From Accumulibacter sp. (GTDB taxonomy: Bacteria; Pseudomonadota; Gammaproteobacteria; Burkholderiales; Rhodocyclaceae), in contig JAFLDO010000006.1 of assembly GCA_017302455.1 (NCBI GenBank), positions 1 through 64,000 of the forward strand: a stretch of DNA of 64,000 nucleotides. Reading direction: 5' to 3'. Below are positions 18,506 to 28,700 of the stretch, one piece after another. Position 1 is the first letter of the stretch; every line of letters begins with the position of its first letter. The notes beneath the pieces are model-generated. The model was not told where the DNA came from. It ran no database searches and worked only from the letters and a program-made list of their open reading frames with translations. Both the position numbers and the translations under genes were made by a program.

Positions 18506-19219
18506 TCAGGAGTCGCGCAGCACGAGGTCTCCGGGAGGTGCTGGGCTGACATGAAGCCGACGGAATCCTGGGACGCTTGCCCGCGCTCCGAGCACGCACA
18601 ATGTCCAGCATAGCCATGCTGACCAAAGCGTATGGCTAAAGTAGTGGGCCCCGCGGGCCAACTGCGCCCAGCCGAAGAGGCTACCCGCAAGCAACACGAT
18701 GGCGAGGAAGCAGCCGGCCAGTCGGGGCCGATGCTCCCGCCACAGGAAGTAGATGCCAAAGAACGAAAATGCAGCGACGGCGTGGCCCGACGGAAAGCAA
18801 TGCCCCGGCCCGCCATCCGATACCCCGATTTGCCAGTGCGAAACGTAGCTGGCGACGCCGCCAAACTCGGCGAGATCCCAGGGGCAACTCGTCGTTGTAA
18901 CCCGCTTGATCGAGGGAACCAGCAGGACGCCGGCCAGCATCACCCCGATCCAGTGCCAGCGCTCGATGCGCTTCGGGCCAGGCAATAGCGGATGGCACGC
19001 GTCCACGACCAGCAGACCCAGCGCGCCCCAGGCGAACAGGCGACCGCCATCGTGCAGCAGGCTGCGGGTGAGCCACGCATCCCGCCATCCGAAGCCAGCC
19101 GCCGTACCGTACCAGTGGGTGAGAGCCAGATCCCAGCCGCTGGCGTCCCACGCCAGCAAGCAAGCCAACGCAAGAGATGTCACCAGCAGATCAGAGCGGC
19201 CGGCAGCGTGTCGCCTCAC
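18506..19219 (-). CDS. PAP2-family membrane phosphatase (lipid A/undecaprenyl phosphatase-like)
   Basis: About 237 residues with five to six membrane helices and the three PAP2 phosphatase motifs: IKRVTTTSCPWDL (motif 1 region), HCFPSGHA (PSGH) and ARGAHYFSHTLWSA (motif 3, here with ARGxHxxxH). It would remove phosphate from a lipid substrate on the periplasmic face. I start at GTG 19219 because GTGA overlaps the stop of the eptA-like gene upstream; a longer frame opens at 19264. That coupling points to a lipid A substrate (inference), as in LpxE-type enzymes. Confidence 0.85.
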   Translation of the reverse strand: MRRHAAGRSDLLVTSLALACLLAWDASGWDLALTHWYGTAAGFGWRDAWLTRSLLHDGGRLFAWGALGLLVVDACHPLLPGPKRIERWHWIGVMLAGVLLVPSIKRVTTTSCPWDLAEFGGVASYVSHWQIGVSDGGPGHCFPSGHAVAAFSFFGIYFLWREHRPRLAGCFLAIVLLAGSLFGWAQLARGAHYFSHTLWSAWLCWTLCVLGARASVPGFRRLHVSPAPPGDLVLRDS

Positions 19220-20913
19220 AGCGCCGCCACCGCACCACCACGGCAACTGCTCAGCAGGTCCCAATCGTGCTCGTACAGGGTCGTGCGCACATCGAGCAAG
19301 GCAAGCAGCGTGTGGAACAGGTGGTCGTGGCTCGCCGGCTTGGCGGCGCGGCGCTGCAGACAGTCAACATCGATCGCTCCGGTCTGACGAAAGCCCTCCG
19401 AGAACCACATCAGCATCGGTACGCTCGTCTGTTCCGCCGGGGCAATCGCATACGGCATGCCGTGCAGGAACAGGTTGTTCTCGCCCAGTGACTCGCCGTG
19501 GTCGGAAACATAGACGACTGCCGAGTCCACCTTGTCGGCCTGCGCCTGCAGCTTGGCAATCAGAGTGGCCAGAACATGGTCGGTATACAGCAGCGCATTG
19601 TCGAATGCGTTGACAATCTGTTCACGGGAGCAGCGGTTCAGGTCGTCGTCTTCACACGCCGGCTGGAAGCGCGCGAAGGCTTGCGGATAGCGGCGATAGT
19701 ACGACGGGCCGTGGTTGCCGAGTTGGTGAAGCACCAGCAACTGGCTGCCGCTGGCGCCGGCCAGTCGCTCGTCAAGGCCGTGCAGGAGCCCGGCGTCGAA
19801 GCAGTGCCCCCCGACGCAGAGCCCCGGCGCGTTGAGTGACGCAACCGACTCGTTGGCCAGACCCTCACAAACCCCCTTGCAGCCCGATTGGTTGTCGCGC
19901 CAATGCACGCCCACGCCGGCACGCGCCAGGACATGCAGCAGGGACTCGCTACCACTGATTCGCGCCTCGTTGTAATCGCGCCGCCCGACGGGCGCAAACA
20001 TGCACGGAACCGACACCTCGGTGTTGGTGCCGCAGCTTGTAACCTTGGCAAAATTGATCACGGGCAGCCGGGCTAGTTCGGGCGTCGTCTGCCGCGCGTA
20101 GCCGTTCAGTCCCCAGTTGGCCGCACGGGCCGTCTCGCCGACCACCAGGACGACGACCGTCGGCTTGCGACGCATGGCCCAGCCCGGCCCAGGTGCGGCG
20201 TCCAGCCCGATCGCCCGGCGCGGCGCGGCCGCACCCCGGGCATCAGCCGCCGTCACACTGGCCAGCGACCACAGGTAGTTGGCCGGCGTGATCAGGTAGC
20301 GCACTTCCTTGTGGTTGCGCATCAGCGACGAAAACGGCTTGAAGACCACCATCAGCGCCGCCCCCGCCACCACAGCGGCCAACAGCAGCAGCCCCAGGCG
20401 AATCCCCATTGCCCGCAGCCGCGGCCGGCGGACGATCTCCACCCGCCACAACAGCATCAACGGCAACACCGCGTAAACCAGCAGTTGCGGCAGCAGGCCC
20501 CAGGAGAACAACTCGCGCGCCTCTGCCACGTCGGTCCGGATGACATTGCGCAGCATCGACGGGTCCAGGTAGACACCGTAGGCTTGCATGAAATGCGAGG
20601 CAAGGGCAGTGGTCACGATCAGCACCGTCAGCAGCGGCTTGACCGTCCAGCGGTTGGCAACCAGCGCCAGCAGGAAGAAATGCACTGCCACCAAGAGGAC
20701 GCCCAGGGCCAGTACGAAACTCCACGTCTGAACGTCGGACAGGGCGCGATCCCTGAGCGCCGTACCAAAAAATGCCCGGTTGGCCGTCAGCGCCCAGAAG
20801 ACGCTCGCCACCAACAACAGCTGCTCGACGGTCGCGGGCACAGTGAAGCGCTCGCGGCCAGTGCATGCATCGCCGCCCAGCAGCAATGAGGAAACGGAGG
20901 ATGGCCTGATCAT
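19216..20913 (-). CDS. eptA: Phosphoethanolamine--lipid A transferase (EptA type)
   Basis: 565 residues: five N-terminal membrane helices, then a periplasmic sulfatase-like domain from ~residue 245. Family landmarks are VVVLVVGETARAANW (metal-binding Glu), VTSCGTNTEVSVPCM (nucleophile Thr), LHQLGNHGPSYYRRYP, VYVSDHGESLGE and HGMPYAIAP, plus paired cysteines. It adds phosphoethanolamine to lipid A and so lowers surface charge. It is divergent from a PmrA/QseB-like regulator 149 bases away and coupled to a PAP2 phosphatase, forming a lipid A remodelling module. Confidence 0.92.
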   Translation of the reverse strand: MIRPSSVSSLLLGGDACTGRERFTVPATVEQLLLVASVFWALTANRAFFGTALRDRALSDVQTWSFVLALGVLLVAVHFFLLALVANRWTVKPLLTVLIVTTALASHFMQAYGVYLDPSMLRNVIRTDVAEARELFSWGLLPQLLVYAVLPLMLLWRVEIVRRPRLRAMGIRLGLLLLAAVVAGAALMVVFKPFSSLMRNHKEVRYLITPANYLWSLASVTAADARGAAAPRRAIGLDAAPGPGWAMRRKPTVVVLVVGETARAANWGLNGYARQTTPELARLPVINFAKVTSCGTNTEVSVPCMFAPVGRRDYNEARISGSESLLHVLARAGVGVHWRDNQSGCKGVCEGLANESVASLNAPGLCVGGHCFDAGLLHGLDERLAGASGSQLLVLHQLGNHGPSYYRRYPQAFARFQPACEDDDLNRCSREQIVNAFDNALLYTDHVLATLIAKLQAQADKVDSAVVYVSDHGESLGENNLFLHGMPYAIAPAEQTSVPMLMWFSEGFRQTGAIDVDCLQRRAAKPASHDHLFHTLLALLDVRTTLYEHDWDLLSSCRGGAVAAL

Positions 20914-21062
20914 GCAGGCGATTCTGTACCGACAGCCTGAAGCCGGCCTTAAGCAGCCTGGATGCTCAAGGCGCTGACCGGGCAGCGAAGCCTGGCATCC
21001 GAGATACTCAATCTTCGGTACAATCGGCAGCCTTTCACTGTCAAGGACCTGTCAGCCGACCC

Positions 21063-21722
21063 ATGCGACTCCTGCTGATCGAAGACGACGAGATCCTCGG
21101 AGAGGGACTGCGTGACTATCTGAGCGCCGACGAGCACCGCGTGGACTGGTGCCGCAGCCTGCGAGAGGTTGCCGCCCACCGCGGCGAGCCGTATGACGCG
21201 CTGCTCGTCGACTGGCAATTGCCCGACGGCTCCGGCCTCGACTGGCTGCGCGGCCGGCGCAGCAGGGGTGACGCCACACCGGCGCTGATGCTCACGGCGC
21301 GCGACCTGCTCACCGACCGCATCTGCGGCCTGGACAGTGGGGCCGATGACTACCTGGTCAAGCCTTTTGCGCCAGAGGAGTTGACCGCCCGTCTGCGCGC
21401 CGTATGCCGGCGCAGCGCGGGCAACGCCAGCTCCCGGCGGCGCGTCGGCCAGGTCGAGATTGACCTGGCCGCACGCAGCGCTCATCTAGCGGGGCAGCGC
21501 GTCGAGTTAACGGCGCGGGAGTGGGCGATACTCGAGGCACTGCTGCTACGCGCCGGCCGCATTGTCACCAAGCCCGACCTCGAACGACTGATCCTCGGCT
21601 TCGACGCCGAATGGGCAAGCAACGCCCTCGAGGTCCATGTCGCAGGCCTGCGGCGCAAGCTCGGCCGTGAGATCGTGGAAACGATACGCGGGCTCGGCTA
21701 CCGAATCGGTGCTCAGGCATGA
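21063..21722 (+). CDS. OmpR/PhoB-family response regulator (PmrA/QseB-like)
   Basis: 219 residues: receiver with acidic pocket IEDDE, phospho-Asp50 in LLVDWQLPDGSG and Lys in YLVKPFAPEEL, followed by a winged-helix DNA-binding domain (VELTAREWAILEALL, VHVAGLRRKLGREIVETIRG). Resemblance to PmrA/QseB regulators and the divergent eptA suggest it controls lipid A modification. It overlaps the kinase gene by four bases (ATGA). A TACAAT hexamer at 21015-21020 could be its -10, but I see no good -35. Confidence 0.88.
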   Translation: MRLLLIEDDEILGEGLRDYLSADEHRVDWCRSLREVAAHRGEPYDALLVDWQLPDGSGLDWLRGRRSRGDATPALMLTARDLLTDRICGLDSGADDYLVKPFAPEELTARLRAVCRRSAGNASSRRRVGQVEIDLAARSAHLAGQRVELTAREWAILEALLLRAGRIVTKPDLERLILGFDAEWASNALEVHVAGLRRKLGREIVETIRGLGYRIGAQA

Positions 21723-23017
21723 ACAAGGACTTGCCGTCGATCCGGACGCGGCTGGCACATGCGCTGGTCGGCTGGTCGCTACTGTGGAGTGTGGCGGTGT
21801 CGATGGCGGTCTGGCTCGCCGTGCAGAACGAGGTAGACGAACTGCTCGACGATACCCTGGAAGCGGCGGCGGAGGTACTGAGCGGGCCACTTTCGATCCA
21901 GGCCCAGGCGGAATCTCCTCCGGCTGGCCATGACGCGGGCAGCGAACAAGCTTCATCCTTGCCGAGCGGCCGTTTCGCCTGGCAAGTGGTACGCTATCCA
22001 GCGAGCGGCAAGGCGCAGGTATTGATCAAGTCGCCAGCGGCACCGACGAGCGCGCTGCGCGGCAGCCCCTCTCCCGCCTTTGGTGACGCATCCGGTTGGC
22101 GCGTTTTCGGCATCTCCCTGGCCGATGGTAGCCAGTGGCTCTACGTTGCGCAGAGTCACGAAGAGCGCCACGAAGCACAGCTTGAAGTGGCTTTCGGCGC
22201 GGCCCTGGCGACGCTGGCCATCGCCCTGATCGCCCACCTTTGGCTGCGCGCCCGCGTCCGCCACGAGCTGTTGCCCCTGCAGCGTCTCGCGCAGCACCTG
22301 TGCGCGCACGACCCGGCAAGCACCGGCGCGACGCTGGGTAAGGCCGAGCGCCAGGAGCTGCAGCCGGTACATGCCGCCATCGACGCACTCGCCGAACGTC
22401 TTGCCCGCCGTCTGGCCCAGGAGCGTGCCTTCACGTCGCATGCGGCACACGCGCTGCGTACGCCGCTGGCGGGCATCGATGCGCAGCTCGCGGTAGCCCT
22501 GCGCGAATGCCCGCCTGAATTGCAGCCGCGCCTGCAGCGCGTTCGTACCGCCGCTGGCCGCCTGCAGCGCGTCGTGGCGGCACTGCTGACGCTGTTTCGC
22601 AGCGGCGCCGAGCTGCAGCGCCAGCCGCTTGACCTCACCGCCCTGATCTCCCGCTTGCCGTTGGACGCCCTGACGATTGATGTGCAAGCGCCACAGGCCG
22701 TCAGCGCCGACGCCGACCTGTTGGCCGCGGCACTGCTCAACCTCTTCGACAACTCGCTGCGCAACGGCGCCACCCGTGTGCAGGTGTCGACGCCCACCGC
22801 GACCACAGTACGATTGGACGACAATGGTCCAGGCGTCAGCCCCGAGCGGCGAAGGGAGCTGCAAAGCGCCATCGCCGCCCATGCCTACGAGGGCAGCACC
22901 GGACTCGGCCTGGTGCTCGCCGATCTGGTAGCACGTGCGCACGGTGGCGTATTGCTTATTCCCGACGTGAGCGGAGGCTTCGCCATCGAATTGCGACTCG
23001 GCCCGTGCGGAGAGTGA
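21719..23017 (+). CDS. Sensor histidine kinase (PmrB/QseC-like)
   Basis: 432 residues: a membrane helix at ~12-35, a periplasmic stretch to ~145, a second helix at ~155-175, then an H-box FTSHAAHALRTPLAG and ATP-binding boxes AALLNLFDNSLRNG, LDDNGPGVSPE and GLGLVLADLVARAHGG. The short two-helix sensor layout matches the PmrB/QseC subgroup. It is the partner of the regulator at 21063. The periplasmic loop has no acidic iron-binding ExxE that I can find, so the signal is open. Confidence 0.87.
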   Translation: MNKDLPSIRTRLAHALVGWSLLWSVAVSMAVWLAVQNEVDELLDDTLEAAAEVLSGPLSIQAQAESPPAGHDAGSEQASSLPSGRFAWQVVRYPASGKAQVLIKSPAAPTSALRGSPSPAFGDASGWRVFGISLADGSQWLYVAQSHEERHEAQLEVAFGAALATLAIALIAHLWLRARVRHELLPLQRLAQHLCAHDPASTGATLGKAERQELQPVHAAIDALAERLARRLAQERAFTSHAAHALRTPLAGIDAQLAVALRECPPELQPRLQRVRTAAGRLQRVVAALLTLFRSGAELQRQPLDLTALISRLPLDALTIDVQAPQAVSADADLLAAALLNLFDNSLRNGATRVQVSTPTATTVRLDDNGPGVSPERRRELQSAIAAHAYEGSTGLGLVLADLVARAHGGVLLIPDVSGGFAIELRLGPCGE

Positions 23018-23020
23018 ATC

Positions 23021-23149
23021 ATGCGCGACCGGCCTTACACAACAGCCAGCGAAAGCCTGCCCGAAAAACTCCTGAAACCAAGGGGCATCAGCCAATAGCA
23101 ACTGGCCAAGGAAACTGGCATTCCGCAACGGCACGTCGGAGAGACAGTT
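23021..23149 (+). pseudogene. Remnant of a HigA-type antitoxin with an in-frame stop
   Basis: From the ATG at 23021 the frame reads MRDRPYTTASESLPEKLLKP RGISQ, stop, then QLAKETGIPQRHVGE. This matches the start of HigA-family XRE antitoxins (the LKPLGISQYQLAKEIGVP region). The TAG at 23096-23098 replaces the expected Tyr codon of SQYQLA. Homology stops near 23149, before the rest of the domain. No HigB toxin gene is seen beside it, so this looks like a dead leftover of a toxin-antitoxin module. Confidence 0.6.
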
Positions 23150-23157
23150 TCTGACCA

Positions 23158-24033
23158 TCATTTCTGGCGGCCAATCGCCAGGCTCAGCCCGGAAGCACCA
23201 ATGATCAACATGCCGACGATCCCCGGCAAGTCGGGCAGGTGGTCGAAGACCAGCCAGCCGAGCAGCGTCGCCCAGACGAGCTGGAAATAGAGCAGCGGCG
23301 AGAGCAGCGAGGCCGGCGTTTCACGGAAAGCGCGGATCAGCAGCAGATGGCCGAGGCCACCGTAGACGCCGAGCGAGACGACCAGCAACCCCTGCCCAAA
23401 GCTGGGCAACCGGCCATCCCAGAAGACCGGCACGACCGGCGACATCACCAGCGTTCCGAGCAACGCCGTGTAGAACAACAGGCGCATCGGTGGCTCGGTG
23501 GCCACCAGCTTGCGAGTCAGGATCTGGTAGGCGGCGTAACACAGTGCGGCGCCAAGGGCGCAGGCAACACCGGTCGCGGCCAGGTTACCCCCGGGCCGAG
23601 CGATCAGCAGGACGCCGGCGAAGCCAGCAACGGTTGCCCACCATGTGCGCGAACGCACCTGTTCGCCGAGCAGTGGGCCGGCCAACAACGCCACCAACAA
23701 GGGAGCGACGAAGACCAGCGCCGTCGTTTCCGCAAGCGGCAGGGTGTACAGCGCGAGTTGTCCGAGCAGCGTGACGCCGGCCAGCGTCACCCCGCGCAGC
23801 CCCATCAACCACGGTCGACGGGTGAGAATAATGCCGCGCCCCTGACCCGGAAGAATCGTCAACACCATGATCAACAAGTGCACCAGATAGCGTGCCCAGA
23901 CCAGCAGCGGCACGGCCAGGAAAGCGCTCAGGTGCTTCGCTGTCGCGTCCAGTGCCGAGAAAAGGAACAGCGCGCAGAGACAGAGCAGGACACTCCCTGT
24001 CCGGAGCGACGCGACGGCCTGACTATCTGCCAT
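23158..24033 (-). CDS. EamA/DMT-family permease
   Basis: 291 residues with about ten membrane helices in two repeated EamA halves (first from SVLLCLCALFLFSALDATAK, second from AATGVACALGAALCYAAYQ). Conserved features such as VFVAPLLVALLAGPLLGEQV and LLYFQLVWATLLGWLVFDHLP are those of the DMT superfamily. Substrate unknown; RhtA/YdcZ-like exporters of metabolites are the nearest general type. The start overlaps the nnr stop by 11 bases, so the two are cotranscribed. Confidence 0.85.
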   Translation of the reverse strand: MADSQAVASLRTGSVLLCLCALFLFSALDATAKHLSAFLAVPLLVWARYLVHLLIMVLTILPGQGRGIILTRRPWLMGLRGVTLAGVTLLGQLALYTLPLAETTALVFVAPLLVALLAGPLLGEQVRSRTWWATVAGFAGVLLIARPGGNLAATGVACALGAALCYAAYQILTRKLVATEPPMRLLFYTALLGTLVMSPVVPVFWDGRLPSFGQGLLVVSLGVYGGLGHLLLIRAFRETPASLLSPLLYFQLVWATLLGWLVFDHLPDLPGIVGMLIIGASGLSLAIGRQK

Positions 24034-25534
24034 GCGCGATCCAGCGGTTGAAGCAGGAGCGCGCGCTGTCGATGATCTCGCCGGCGGTCAGTCCGACCGG
24101 CCCACAGCCAGCCGCAACCCGTTCGTCGGCAGCAAGGCCGTGCAGGTGTACGCCGGCCAGCATTGCCTCCAGCGCCGGCCAGCCCTGGCCAAGCAGGGCC
24201 ACGATGAAGCCGCTGAGGACGTCGCCAGTGCCGGCGGTCGCGAGGCCGGGATTACCGGTGGTGTTCACGAACCAGCGGCCGTCGGGCGTGGCGACAACGC
24301 TGCCACAGCCCTTGACCACCACCACTGCCTGGTAGCGGGCCGCGAGCTGCAGCGCCGCATTGCCTCGGTCGCTCTGGACAAGGGCCGTATCGCAGCCGAG
24401 CAGGCGTGCCGCCTCGGTCGGATGCGGCGTCAGCAGCGTCGACGCCTGCCGGGTGCTGCGCGCGACCACCGCCTGCTGCAAGCGCTGGTTGCCAGCGAGC
24501 AGGTTGAGCGCATCGGCATCGAGCAGCAGTGGCATGCCGAGTGCGCAGGAACGTTCCAGCAGGGCGAGCGCTTCGTCGCTGCCGCCCATCCCCGGCCCGC
24601 AGGCGAGCGCGCTGAGGCCGGCAGCCAACAGCGCCTCGGATTGGCGCAGCATCAGTTCGGGCTGTACCGGGTCGATCGCCGGCGCCTGCCGGTCGAGCAG
24701 GCCGAGATAGACACGACCGGCGCCAAGTCGGAGCGCGGCGCGGCCGGCGAGGAACGCAGCTCCGACCATGCTGCTCGCACCACCGAGAATGCCGACACTG
24801 CCATGATTGCCCTTGTGGCTGTTCCTGGCGCGCGGGCGCAGGAAACCGACCAGAAGGTCGCTGCCGATCGTTCGCGCCGAGGCTGTTGTCAGACGCTCGG
24901 CATCGAGGTCGAGCGCGGCAACCGAGATCGTGCCGCAGTGCTCCGGGCCATCACCCGTAAGCAGGCCGGGCTTGCCGGCGATGAAGGTGAGGGTGTGACT
25001 GGCGCGTATCGTCACGCCACAAAGTCTGCCAGTGTCGGCGTCAAGACCACTCGGACAATCAAGGGCGAGCAGCGGACAGCGGTCGCGGACGGCCAGCGCA
25101 TTGGCGGCCAGCACGAGCTCGCCGTAACGACCGCTGATCGGACGCTGCAGGCCAATACCGAAGAGACCATCGACAATCAGCGCCCAGCGCTGACCGGACG
25201 GGATGCTGTCGAGTACGCTACCGCCATCGTCAACGAAGCGCTTGTAGGCAGCCGCAGCATCCTTCGGCAAGCGACCGGGCTCACCGGCGAAAACAAGGCT
25301 GACCGCGAAACGACGCTCGCGCAGATGGCGGGCGGCGATGAAGGCGTCGCCACCGTTGTTGCCCGGCCCCGCCAGGACCAGCAACGACGCGCCCTGAAAG
25401 CGGCACAACGAAGTGGCCAGGTCGGCGGCAGCCAACCCGGCGCGTTGCATCAATGGCTGGTCGGCGGCGACGACTTCGATGGTGCGCAGGTCGGCGGCGA
25501 GATAAAGTGGTTCTGATCGGATGCCCGTTTTCAT
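24023..25534 (-). CDS. nnr: Bifunctional NAD(P)H-hydrate epimerase / ADP-dependent NAD(P)H-hydrate dehydratase
   Basis: 503 residues, the full two-domain length. The N-terminal YjeF_N epimerase (~1-215) has PGNNGGDAFIAARHL and LDCPSGLDADTGRLCG. The C-terminal YjeF_C dehydratase (~225-500) has SHKGNHGSVGILGGASSMVG, LLTPHPTEAARLLG and the nucleotide-binding GTGDVLSGFIVALLGQG. It repairs hydrated NADH/NADPH in the cytosol. It is divergent from purL, with 214 bases between the starts. Confidence 0.93.
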   Translation of the reverse strand: MKTGIRSEPLYLAADLRTIEVVAADQPLMQRAGLAAADLATSLCRFQGASLLVLAGPGNNGGDAFIAARHLRERRFAVSLVFAGEPGRLPKDAAAAYKRFVDDGGSVLDSIPSGQRWALIVDGLFGIGLQRPISGRYGELVLAANALAVRDRCPLLALDCPSGLDADTGRLCGVTIRASHTLTFIAGKPGLLTGDGPEHCGTISVAALDLDAERLTTASARTIGSDLLVGFLRPRARNSHKGNHGSVGILGGASSMVGAAFLAGRAALRLGAGRVYLGLLDRQAPAIDPVQPELMLRQSEALLAAGLSALACGPGMGGSDEALALLERSCALGMPLLLDADALNLLAGNQRLQQAVVARSTRQASTLLTPHPTEAARLLGCDTALVQSDRGNAALQLAARYQAVVVVKGCGSVVATPDGRWFVNTTGNPGLATAGTGDVLSGFIVALLGQGWPALEAMLAGVHLHGLAADERVAAGCGPVGLTAGEIIDSARSCFNRWIAHGR

Positions 25535-25748
25535 TGCCGGCTCCTGAGCCAGGAGGTGATCGAAAATTCACTCCGATTCTAGCCCACCTGCGCCGCCACC
25601 GGACGATTCGACAACGGTCGCTGGCGTCCCGGCAACGCTTGCCGGCGCGGCGAACCAGGATGGGCACCTGGGCAGTTCCCGGGCGTCGGCTATAATCGCG
25701 CCATTCCTTCCTTCAACGCAGCTCTGCCTGCCTTCTCTGCAACCCGCC

Positions 25749-28700
25749 ATGGCCGACATCCTGTTTCTCCGCGGTGCCCCCGCTTTTTCGTCTTTTCGTC
25801 TGCAGGTTTTGCAGCAGCGCGTGGCGCTTGCCGTAACGGGAGCGCACATGGAGGCCGCCGAGTACTGGCACTTTGTCGCCACCAGACAGCCACTGACTAC
25901 AGCCGAGCGCCGACAGCTCTCGGCACTACTCGAAGAACGCGCCGCGGGGGAAGGCCAGGGCAGCGAACTCTTCCTCGTCACACCGCGCGTCGGAACGATC
26001 TCGCCGTGGTCGTCGAAGGCAAGCGACATCGCCAGCAACAGCGGCCTGCAGGCAGTCGAACGTATTGAACGCGGCATTGCCTTCTGGCTCGATCACCGGC
26101 AGGGCAGACTCTCGCCTGCCGAGCGGGCCAGCATCGCCGCGCTGCTGCATGATCGCATGCTGGAAACCGTGCTCGACAGCTTTGCGCGCACGGCGGATCT
26201 GTTCCGCCACTTCGCTCCAGAACCGCTGACCAGCGTCGATTTGCTGAGCGGCGGTGGTGGAGAACTGGTCGCGGCGAACCGGCGGCTGGGCCTGGCCTTG
26301 TCGGAGGACGAAGTCGATTACCTCGTCGATCTGTTCCTCAAGGCGCAGCGCAACCCGACCGACGTCGAGTTGATGATGTTCGCGCAGGCCAATTCCGAGC
26401 ACTGCCGGCACAAGATTTTCAACGCCTCCTGGGTGATCGACGGTCAACCGCGCAGCGAAACGCTGTTCGGCATGATCCGTGAAACACACCAGGCGCATCC
26501 GGCCGGCACCATCGTCGCCTATGCCGACAATTCATCGGTCATCGAAGGTGCCTGCGTGCCGCGCTTCCATCCTGGTCCCGATGGCCGCTACGCCTATCAC
26601 GAAGAACCGACGCACATCCTGGCCAAGGTCGAAACGCACAATCACCCGACGGCGATCTCACCTTTTCCGGGGGCGGCAACCGGCTCCGGCGGCGAGATCC
26701 GCGATGAAGGCGCCACCGGCCGTGGCTCGAAGCCGAAAGCCGGACTGTGCGGTTTCTCGGTGTCCAACCTCAACATCCCCGATTTCCTGCAGCCATGGGA
26801 ACTGGCGAGCAGTGCCTATGGCCGCCCGGCGCGCATCGCTTCGCCGCTGGCGATCATGCTCGAAGGGCCGATCGGCGCCGCCGCCTTCAACAACGAGTTC
26901 GGCCGCCCGAACCTCGCGGGTTATTTCCGCACCTACGAGCAGTTCACCGGCAGCGGCGCCGGGCAACTGCTGCGCGGCTACCACAAGCCGATCATGCTCG
27001 CCGGCGGCGTCGGCAACATCGCTGCCAACCAGTGCTTCAAGGCCGGCACCTTACCCCCCGGCACCCTGCTCGTCCAGATCGGTGGCCCGGGCATGCTGAT
27101 CGGCCTCGGCGGCGGTGCCGCCAGCTCGATGACGACCGGCAGCAACACCGCCGATCTCGACTTCGCTTCCGTGCAACGCGGCAATCCCGAGATCCAGCGG
27201 CGTGCGCAGGAGGTAATCGACCGCTGCTGGCAGATGGGCGCACCCGGCGGCGACGGGTCGATTGCCGGTGACGGCAATCCGATTCTGTCGCTGCACGACG
27301 TCGGCGCCGGCGGCATCTCGAATGCCCTGCCCGAACTGGCGCACGGTGCCGGCAGCGGCGCCCGCTTCGAGCTACGCGCAGTGCTCATCGAGGAGCCCGG
27401 CATGTCGCCCGCCGAGATCTGGTGCAACGAAGCGCAGGAACGCTACGTGCTGGCGATTGCGCCGAGCCGTCTCGACGAATTCGCGGCCATCTGCAAGCGC
27501 GAGCGTTGCCCCTTCGCTGTCGTCGGCGCGACCACCGGAGAAACTCGCCTGGTGGTTGCCGACCGTCATTTCGACAACCATCCGGTCGACATGGACATGG
27601 ACGCGCTGCTTGGCAAGCCGCCGCGCATGACGCGCACGGCAGAGCATCTGCCACCCTTGAGCGTGCCCTTCGATGTCACGGCGGTGGTTTTGAAGGAAGC
27701 CGCCTATCGCGTGCTGCGCCTGCCGGCGGTGGCCGACAAGACCTTCCTGATCAGCATCGGCGACCGCAGCGTCGGCGGCCTGACCGCCCGCGACCAAATG
27801 GTCGGGCCCTGGCAGGTACCCTGTGCCGACGTCGCGGTGACGCTGATGGCCTTTCACGGTTACCTTGGCGAGGCCTTCGCAGTCGGCGAACGGACACCAC
27901 TGGCAGTCCTCGACGCACCGGCCTCCGGCCGCATGGCGGTCGGTGAGGCGCTGACCAATATCGTCGCCGCCGACATCGCGACACTTGGCGAAGTCAAACT
28001 GTCGGCCAACTGGATGGCTGCCGCCGGCTTCCCAGGTGAGGATGCGCGCCTCTTCGACACGGTACGGGCGGTGTCCGATCTCTGCCAGAGGATTGGTGTG
28101 TCGATCCCGGTTGGCAAGGATTCCTTGTCGATGCGCACGACCTGGCAGGAGGCCACTGACGGCGACGGTACTCGCCAGAAGCAGGTGGTGTCGCCGCTGT
28201 CGCTGATCATCACCGGCTTCGCGCCGGTCCAGGATGCCCGCCGTACACTGACGCCGCAACTGGTGCTCGACGCGGGGGAAACCGACCTGCTGCTGATCGA
28301 TCTCGCTGCCGGCCGCAATCGTCTTGGCGGCTCGGCGCTGGCACAGGTCTATGCGGCTACCGGCAACGACGCGCCCGATGTCGATGACCCCGCCCGCCTG
28401 CCCGCGTTCTTCGAAGCAGTACGAAGACTCGCCGCCGACGATCTGCTGCTCGCCTACCACGACCGCTCTGACGGAGGGCTGTTCACCGCCGTCTGCGAGA
28501 TGGCTTTTGCTGCCCACTGCGGGGTTTCGATCGACACTGATGGCCTCTGCTATGACCCCCTCAGCAATGACGTCGACGGCAACGAGAAGCGCCCCGATCT
28601 GCTCGGCGGCCGCTCGTTCGAGCTGTTGATGCGCGCCCTGTTCAACGAGGAACTCGGCGCCGTTGTGCAGATTCGCCGCGCCGAGCGCAGCCGGGTGATG

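Noticed and set aside
20940..20975. CTTAAG and CTCAAG words as a PmrA box between eptA and its regulator
   Set aside because: The spacing (17 bases start to start) does not fit the direct-repeat spacing of known PmrA or QseB sites.
24032..25516. 494-codon plus-strand frame opposite nnr
   Set aside because: Antisense to a complete two-domain Nnr gene.
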